Program-made: the position numbers and the translations under genes
From: Amaranthus tricolor
Taxonomy: Eukaryota > Streptophyta > Magnoliopsida > Caryophyllales > Amaranthaceae
Reading direction: 5' to 3'
DNA: 64,000 bases
Assembly: GCF_026212465.1 (NCBI RefSeq)
Contig: NC_080063.1
Location: 622,501 to 686,500 of the forward strand
Notes under the pieces: generated by a model
What the model was told of the DNA's origin: nothing
Database searches by the model: none
What the model saw: only the letters and a program-made list of their open reading frames with translations
In this document: positions 57,679 to 64,000 of the stretch, one piece after another
Layout of the letters: each line of letters begins with the position of its first letter
How positions within the stretch are numbered: position 1 is the first letter of the stretch

Positions 57679-58196
57679 AACGATTAACAATGAACAAGGA
57701 TCAATGATCAATTAAGAATGAACGATGAAGAATGAACAAGGATCAATGCTCAATGACGAATAAACGATGAAGAATGAACAAGGATCAATGATCAATGAAG
57801 AATGAACGATGAAGAATGAACAAGGATCAATGATCAATGAAGAATGAACAAGGATCAATGATCATTGACGAATGAACGATGAACAATGAAAAAGGATCAA
57901 TGATCAATGAAGAATGAACAATGAAGAATGAACAAGGTTCAATGCTCAATGACGAATGAACGATGAAGAATGAACAAGGATCAATGATCAATGAAGAATG
58001 AACGATGAAGAATGAACAAGGATCAATGATCAATAAAGAATGAACGATGAAGAATGAACAAGGATCAATGGTCAATGACGAATGAACGATGAAGAATGAA
58101 CAAGGATCAATGATCAATGAAGAATGAACGATGAAGAATGAACAAGGATCAATGATCAATGAAGAATGAACAAGGATCAATGATCATTGACGAATG
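57679..58196. repeat. Copy 2 of 518-bp tandem duplication
   Basis: One difference from copy 1 was found by eye: A57921 against T57403. Near-identity and absence from the neighbouring higher-order copies point to a recent event. Confidence 0.9.
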
Positions 58197-59861
58197 AACG
58201 ATGAACAATGAACAAGGATCAATGATCAATGAAGAATGAACGATGAAGAATGAACAAGGATCAATGCTCAATGACGAATGAACGATGAAGAATGAACAAG
58301 GATCAATGATCAATAAAGAATGAACGATGAAGAATGAACAAGGATCAATGATCAATGAAGAATGAACGATGAAGAATGAACAAGGATCAATGGTCAATGA
58401 CGAATGTACGATGAAGAATGAACAAGGATCAATGATCGATGAAGAATGAACAAGGATCAATGATCAATGAAGAATGAACGATGAAGAATAAACAAGGATC
58501 AATGGTCAATGACGAATGAACGATGAAGAATGAACAAAGATCAATGATCAAAGAAGAATGAACGATGAAGAATGAACAAGGATTAATGGTCAATTACGAA
58601 TGAACGATGAAGAATGAACAAGGATCAATGATCAAAGAAGAATGAACGATGAAGAATGAACAAGGATCAATGATCAATGAAGAATGAACAAGGATCAATG
58701 CTCAATATCGAATGAACGATGAAGAATGAACAAGGATCAATGCTCAATGACGAATGAACGATGAAGAATGAACAAGGATCAATGATCAATGAAGAATGAA
58801 CGATGAAGAATGAACAAGGATCAATGATCAATGAAGAATGAACGATGAAGAATGAACAAGGATCAATGTTCAATGACGAATGAACGATGAATAATGAACA
58901 AGGATCAATGATCAATGAAGAATGAACGATGAAGAATGAACAAGAATCAATGCTCAATATCGAATGAACGATGAAGAATGGACAAGGATCAATGATCAAT
59001 GAAGAATGAACGATGAAGAATGAAAAAGGATCAATGATCAATGAAGAATGAACAAGGAACAATGATCAATGAACAATGAACGATGAAGAATAAACAAGGA
59101 TCAATGATCAATGAAGAATGAACGATAAAGAATGAACAAGGATCAATGCTCAATATCGAATGAACGATGAAGAATGAACAAGGATCAATGATCAATGAAG
59201 AATGAGCGATGAAGAATGAACAAGGATCAATGATCAATGAAGAATGAACAAGGATCAATGATCATTGACGAATGAACGATGAACAATGAAAAAGGATCAA
59301 TGATCAATGAAGAATGAACGATGAAGAATGAACAAGGATCAATGCTCAAGGACGAATGAACGATGAAGAATGAACAAGGATCAATGATCAATGAAGAATG
59401 AACGATGAAGAATGAACAAGGATCAATGATCAATGAAGAATGAACGATGAAGAATGAACAAGGATCAATGATCAATTAGGAATGAACGATGAAGAATGAA
59501 CAAGGATCAATGATCAATGACGAATGAACGATGAAGAATGAACAAGGAGTAATGGTCAATGACGAATGAACGACGAAGAATGAACAAGGATCAATGATCA
59601 ATGACGAATGAACGATGAAGAATGAACAAGGGTCAATGATCAATGAAGAATGAACGATGAAGAATGAACAAGGATCAATGATCAATGAAGAATGAACGAT
59701 GAAGAATGAACAAGGATCAATGGTCAATGACGAATGAACGATGAAGAATGAACAAGGATCAATGATCAATGAAGAATGAACGATGAATAATGAACAAGGA
59801 TCAATGCCCAATGACGAATGAACGATGAAGAATGAACAAGGATCAATGATCAATGAAGAAT

Positions 59862-59874
59862 GATCTTCATGAAC
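59862..59874. repeat. Register-breaking unit marker 13
   Basis: Same 13-mer; interval from the previous copy 3,047 bp (remainder 2 modulo 7). Confidence 0.95.
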
Positions 59875-62333
59875 AAGGATCAATGATCAATGAAGAATGA
59901 ACGATGAAGAATGAACAAGGATCAATGGTCAATGACGAATGAACGATGAAGAATGAACAAGGATCAATGATCGATAAAGAATGAACAAGGATCAATGATC
60001 AATGAAGAATGAACGATGAAGAATGAACAAGGATCAATGGTCAATGACGAATGAACGATGAAGAATGAACAAAGATCAATCATCAAAGAAGAATGAACGA
60101 TGAAGAATGAACAAGGATCAATGATCAATGATGAATGAACGATTAACAATGAACAAGGATCAATGATCAATTAAGAATGAACGATGAAGAATGAACAAGG
60201 ATCAATGCTCAATGACGAATAAACGATGAAGAATGAACAAGGATCAATGATCAATGAAGAATGAACGATGAAGAATGAACAAGGATCAATGATCAATGAA
60301 GAATGAACAAGGATCAATGATCATTGACGAATGAACGATGAACAATGAAAAAGGATCAATGATCAATGAAGAATGAACAATGAAGAATGAACAAGGATCA
60401 ATGCTCAATGACGAATGAACGATGAAGAATGAACAAGGATCAATGATCAATGAAGAATGAACGATGAAGAATGAACAAGGATCAATGATCAATAAAGAAT
60501 GAACGATGAAGAATGAACAAGGATCAATGGTCAATGACGAATGAACGATGAAGAATGAACAAGGATCAATGATCAATGAAGAATGAACGATGAAGAATGA
60601 ACAAGGATCAATGATCAATGAAGAATGAACAAGGATCAATGATCATTGACGAATGAACGATGAACAATGAACAAGGATCAATGATCAATGAAGAATGAAC
60701 GATGAAGAATGAACAAGGATCAATGCTCAATGACGAATGAACGATGAAGAATGAACAAGGATCAATGATCAATGAAGAATGAACGATGAAGAATGAACAA
60801 GGATCAATGATCAATGAAGAATGAACGATGAAGAATGAACAAGGATCAATGGTCAATGACGAATGTACGATGAAGAATGAACAAGGATCAATGATCGATG
60901 AAGAATGAACAAGGATCAATGATCAATGAAGAATGAACGATGAAGAATAAACAAGGATCAATGGTCAATGACGAATGAACGATGAAGAATGAACAAAGAT
61001 CAATGATCAAAGAAGAATGAACGATGAAGAATGAACAAGGATTAATGGTCAATTACGAATGAACGATGAAGAATGAACAAGGATCAATGATCAAAGAAGA
61101 ATGAACGATGAAGAATGAACAAGGATCAATGATCAATGAAGAATGAACAAGGATCAATGCTCAATATCGAATGAACGATGAAGAATGAACAAGGATCAAT
61201 GCTCAATGACGAATGAACGATGAAGAATGAACAAGGATCAATGATCAATGAAGAATGAACGATGAAGAATGAACAAGGATCAATGATCAATGAAGAATGA
61301 ACGATGAAGAATGAACAAGGATCAATGGTCAATGACGAATGAACGATGAAGAATGAACAAGGATCAATGATCAATGAAGAATGAACGATGAAGAATGAAC
61401 AAGAATCAATGCTCAATATCGAATGAACGATGAAGAATGGACAAGGATCAATGATCAATGAAAAATGAACGATGAAGAATGAAAAAGGATCAATGATCAA
61501 TGAAGAATGAACAAGGAACAATGATCAATGAACAATGAACGATGAAGAATAAACAAGGATCAATGATCAATGAAGAATGAACGATGAAGAATGAACAAGG
61601 ATCAATGCTCAATATCGAATGAACGATGAAGAATGAACAAGGATCAATGATCAATGAAGAATGAACGATGAAGAATGAACAAGGATCAATGATCAATGAA
61701 GAATGAACGATGAAGAATGAACAAGGATCAATGCTCAATGAAGAATGAACGATGAAGAATGAAAAAGGATCAATGATCAATGAAGAATGAACGATGAAGA
61801 ATGAACAAGGATCAATGATCAATGAAGAATGAACGATGAAGAATGAACAAGGATCAATGGTCAATGACGAATGAACGATGAAGAATGAACAAGGATCAAT
61901 GATCAATGAAGAATGAACGATGAAGAATGAACAAGGATCAATGATCAATGAAGAATGAACAAGGATCAATGATCATTGACGAATGAACGATGAACAATGA
62001 AAAAGGATCAATGATCAATGAAGAATGAACGATGAAGAATGAACAAGGATCAATGCTCAATGACGAATGAACGATGAAGAATGAACAAGGATCAATGATC
62101 AATGAAGAATGAACGATGAAGAATGAACAAGGATCAATGATCAATGAAGAATGAACGATGAAGAATGAACAAGGATCAATGGTCAATGACGAATGAACGA
62201 TGAAGAATGAACAAGGATCAATGATCAATGAAGAATGAACGATGAATAATGAACAAGGATCAATGCCCAATGACGAATGAACGATGAAGAATGAACAAGG
62301 ATCAATGATCAATGAAGAATGATCTTCATGAAC
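59875..62333. repeat. Higher-order repeat copy 7 (2,459 bp)
   Basis: This copy has AATGTAC at 60862 and palindromes at 60314, 60636 and 61966. The parts are 1,000 and 1,459 bp. The left part is 70 bp shorter than in copy 5; a stretch around 60,120-60,150 lacks units present near 57,080-57,150. Confidence 0.9.
62321..62333. repeat. Register-breaking unit marker 14
   Basis: Same 13-mer; interval from the previous copy 2,459 bp (remainder 2 modulo 7). After it the heptamer register runs unbroken to the window end. Confidence 0.95.
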
Positions 62334-64000
62334 AAGGATCAATGATCAATGAAGAATGAACGATGAAGAATGAACAAGGATCAATGGTCAATGACGAATG
62401 AACGATGAAGAATGAACAAGGATCAATGATCGATAAAGAATGAACAAGGATCAATGATCAATGAAGAATGAACGATGAAGAATGAACAAGGATCAATGGT
62501 CAATGACGAATGAACGATGAAGAATGAACAAAGATCAATCATCAAAGAAGAATGAACGATGAAGAATGAACAAGGATCAATGATCAATGATGAATGAACG
62601 ATGAACAATGAACAAGGATCAATGATCAATGAAGAATGAACAAGGATCAATGATCAATGATGAATGAACGATTAACAATGAACAAGGATCAATGATCAAT
62701 TAAGAATGAACGATGAAGAATGAACAAGGATCAATGCTCAATGACGAATAAACGATGAAGAATGAACAAGGATCAATGATCAATGAAGAATGAACGATGA
62801 AGAATGAACAAGGATCAATGATCAATGAAGAATGAACAAGGATCAATGATCATTGACGAATGAACGATGAACAATGAAAAAGGATCAATGATCAATGAAG
62901 AATGAACAATGAAGAATGAACAAGGATCAATGCTCAATGACGAATGAACGATGAAGAATGAACAAGGATCAATGATCAATGAAGAATGAACGATGAAGAA
63001 TGAACAAGGATCAATGATCAATAAAGAATGAACGATGAAGAATGAACAAGGATCAATGGTCAATGACGAATGAACGATGAAGAATGAACAAGGATCAATG
63101 ATCAATGAAGAATGAACGATGAAGAATGAACAAGGATCAATGCTCAATGACGAATGAACGATGAAGAATGAACAAGGATCAATGATCAATGAAGAATGAA
63201 CGATGAAGAATGAACAAGGATCAATGATCAATGAAGAATGAACGATGAAGAATGAACAAGGATCAATGGTCAATGACGAATGTACGATGAAGAATGAACA
63301 AGGATCAATGATCGATGAAGAATGAACAAGGATCAATGATCAATGAAGAATGAACGATGAAGAATAAACAAGGATCAATGGTCAATGACGAATGAACGAT
63401 GAAGAATGAACAAAGATCAATGATCAAAGAAGAATGAACGATGAAGAATGAACAAGGATTAATGGTCAATTACGAATGAACGATGAAGAATGAACAAGGA
63501 TCAATGATCAAAGAAGAATGAACGATGAAGAATGAACAAGGATCAATGATCAATGAAGAATGAACAAGGATCAATGCTCAATATCGAATGAACGATGAAG
63601 AATGAACAAGGATCAATGCTCAATGACGAATGAACGATGAAGAATGAACAAGGATCAATGATCAATGAAGAATGAACGATGAAGAATGAACAAGGATCAA
63701 TGATCAATGAAGAATGAACGATGAAGAATGAACAAGGATCAATGGTCAATGACGAATGAACGATGAAGAATGAACAAGGATCAATGATCAATGAAGAATG
63801 AACGATGAAGAATGAACAAGAATCAATGCTCAATATCGAATGAACGATGAAGAATGGACAAGGATCAATGATCAATGAAAAATGAACGATGAAGAATGAA
63901 AAAGGATCAATGATCAATGAAGAATGAACAAGGAACAATGATCAATGAACAATGAACGATGAAGAATAAACAAGGATCAATGATCAATGAAGAATGAACG
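62334..64000. repeat. Higher-order repeat copy 8, cut by the window end
   Basis: This partial copy has AATGTAC at 63279 and a palindrome at 62843. From the last GATCTTCAT to AATGTAC is 958 bp, 42 bp shorter than in copy 7. The array is still in heptamer register at the last base. Confidence 0.9.

Larger units (their letters stand above)
56828..59874. repeat. Higher-order repeat copy 6 (3,047 bp, with internal 518-bp duplication)
   Basis: This copy has AATGTAC at 58403 and palindromes at 57337, 57659, 57855, 58177 and 59255. The left part is 1,588 bp, exactly 518 bp longer than in copy 5. The right part is 1,459 bp, the same as in copies 5 and 7. Confidence 0.9.
9388..62856. repeat. Recurrent perfect 14-bp palindrome TCAATGATCATTGA
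   Basis: Units with GATCATTGACG create a perfect 14-bp palindrome centred on TGATCA. Starts: 9388, 10522, 12118, 15823, 16341, 17671, 18763, 29153, 32816, 40917, 43586, 46325, 49596, 52349, 53679, 54808, 55130, 56208, 57337, 57659, 57855, 58177, 59255, 60314, 60636, 61966 and 62843. A broken copy is at 11726. Each of these follows a 28-bp short unit, and the next heptamers include GATGAAC or GATTAAC. Dyad symmetry would suit a dimeric DNA-binding protein or a small hairpin, but a plain hitch-hiking variant explains it equally well. Confidence 0.9.
1112..63285. repeat. Dispersed AATGTAC variant set (family A marker)
   Basis: The H4 variant AATGTAC starts at 1112, 3002, 8284, 10818, 12344, 14915, 16567, 28084, 29379, 31719, 33042, 37685, 38371, 38889, 39855, 41143, 43812, 46551, 49822, 52575, 55356, 58403, 60862 and 63279. 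A derived ATTGTAC is at 9614. In the copies I read, the next unit is a 28-bp short unit with GATCGATGAAG, so the two variants travel together as a haplotype. None was seen in 16.6-28.0 kb or 33.1-37.6 kb, where family B prevails. Confidence 0.9.
1..64000. repeat. Giant 42-bp (6 x 7 bp) tandem-repeat array, continuing beyond both ends
   Basis: Every part of the window that I read is made of one unit of six heptamers: H1 AAGGATC, H2 AATGATC, H3 AATGAAG, H4 AATGAAC, H5 GATGAAG, H6 AATGAAC. H3-H4 and H5-H6 are a 14-bp direct repeat, and loss of one copy gives the frequent 28-bp short unit. Consensus composition on the + strand is A 50%, G 24%, T 17%, C 10%. Common variants are AATGGTC, AATGCTC and AATGCCC at H2, and AATGACG, AATATCG, AATTAAG and AAAGAAG at H3. 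These are linked: GGTC goes with GACG, and GCTC often goes with ATATCG. No unique flanking sequence is present. All six frames close in every consensus unit except one minus-strand frame. The nearest known class by structure is the cyanobacterial heptanucleotide STRR repeats; a eukaryotic satellite is an equally open alternative. No function can be assigned. Confidence 0.98.

Noticed and set aside
4349..62333. GATCTTCAT inverted repeats as transcription terminators
   Set aside because: The stem is only 6 bp (ATGAAG/CTTCAT), is A+T rich, and has no following T run on either strand.
1..64000. CRISPR array
   Set aside because: There is no alternation of constant repeats with unique spacers; the whole unit is repeated and all variation is in point changes and heptamer gain or loss. 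No cas gene is present.
1..64000. Telomere repeat of heptamer type
   Set aside because: The heptamers are degenerate and arranged in a six-part unit; no TTTAGGG-like or G-rich telomere motif occurs and there is no chromosome end in view.
1..64000. Iteron array or partition site of a plasmid
   Set aside because: Spacing and size are far beyond known iteron or centromere-like sites, and no replication or partition gene is in the window. A binding role remains possible but unsupported.
1..64000. Assembly artefact made by collapsing or looping one repeat
   Set aside because: Copies differ by many linked variants and private substitutions, and length differences are orderly, which is unlike a looped consensus. 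Copy number could still be wrong, since only reads can settle it.
1..64000. Firm assignment to cyanobacteria on the basis of heptamer repeats
   Set aside because: The similarity to STRR repeats is in design only; no gene, tRNA or flanking sequence supports a taxon.

Overview
The whole 64,000-base window is one uninterrupted tandem-repeat array. I found no stretch of unique sequence and no supportable protein gene, RNA gene, insertion sequence, CRISPR array, promoter or terminator. The array runs off both ends, so its true length is more than 64 kb. The basic unit is 42 bp, built from six related heptamers: H1 AAGGATC, H2 AATGATC, H3 AATGAAG, H4 AATGAAC, H5 GATGAAG and H6 AATGAAC. H3-H4 and H5-H6 form a 14-bp direct repeat inside the unit. 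The consensus is 50% A, 33% G+C and 74% purine on the + strand.

The heptamer is the real quantum of length. Nearly all units are 42 bp (6 heptamers) or 28 bp (4 heptamers), with rare 35- and 49-bp units. One special 37-bp unit, carrying GATCTTCATGAAC, occurs 14 times. It is the only unit I found that breaks the 7-bp register. All 13 intervals between successive copies leave remainder 2 on division by 7, which is exactly what one such unit per interval predicts.

Above the unit level there are higher-order repeats. From 42.6 kb to the right end, a composite block of about 2.5-3.3 kb is repeated seven times plus a partial copy. Its length differences resolve into steps of 14, 42, 70, 196, 518 and 560 bp. 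Younger tandem duplications are visible with offsets of 1,890 bp (left end), 1,204 bp (9.5-11.9 kb), 966 bp (24-26 kb and, independently, 38.9-40.8 kb), 560 bp (48.2-49.3 kb) and 518 bp (57.2-58.2 kb).

Two sequence families alternate. Family A carries AATGTAC variant units, a 14-bp palindrome and ATATCG variants. It covers about 1-4.3, 7.2-18.7, 27-29.4, 30.6-33.1 and 36.4-64 kb. Family B carries CTATGATGAATGACG variants. It lies mainly at about 5-6.9, 18.7-27, 29.4-30.6 and 33.1-36.4 kb.

Because 42 is a multiple of three, one minus-strand frame stays open and encodes a 14-residue repeat (IVHSSLIIDPCSFF). It is cut again and again by 28-, 35-, 37- and 49-bp units. The consensus has no ATG on that strand, and the open stretches I checked begin at TTG. 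I regard these frames as by-products of the repeat, not genes.

The organism cannot be determined. Heptamer-based tandem repeats are known in cyanobacteria (the short tandemly repeated repetitive, or STRR, class). Arrays tens of kilobases long with higher-order structure are more typical of eukaryotic satellites. Nothing in the window decides between these, and there is no gene content to use.
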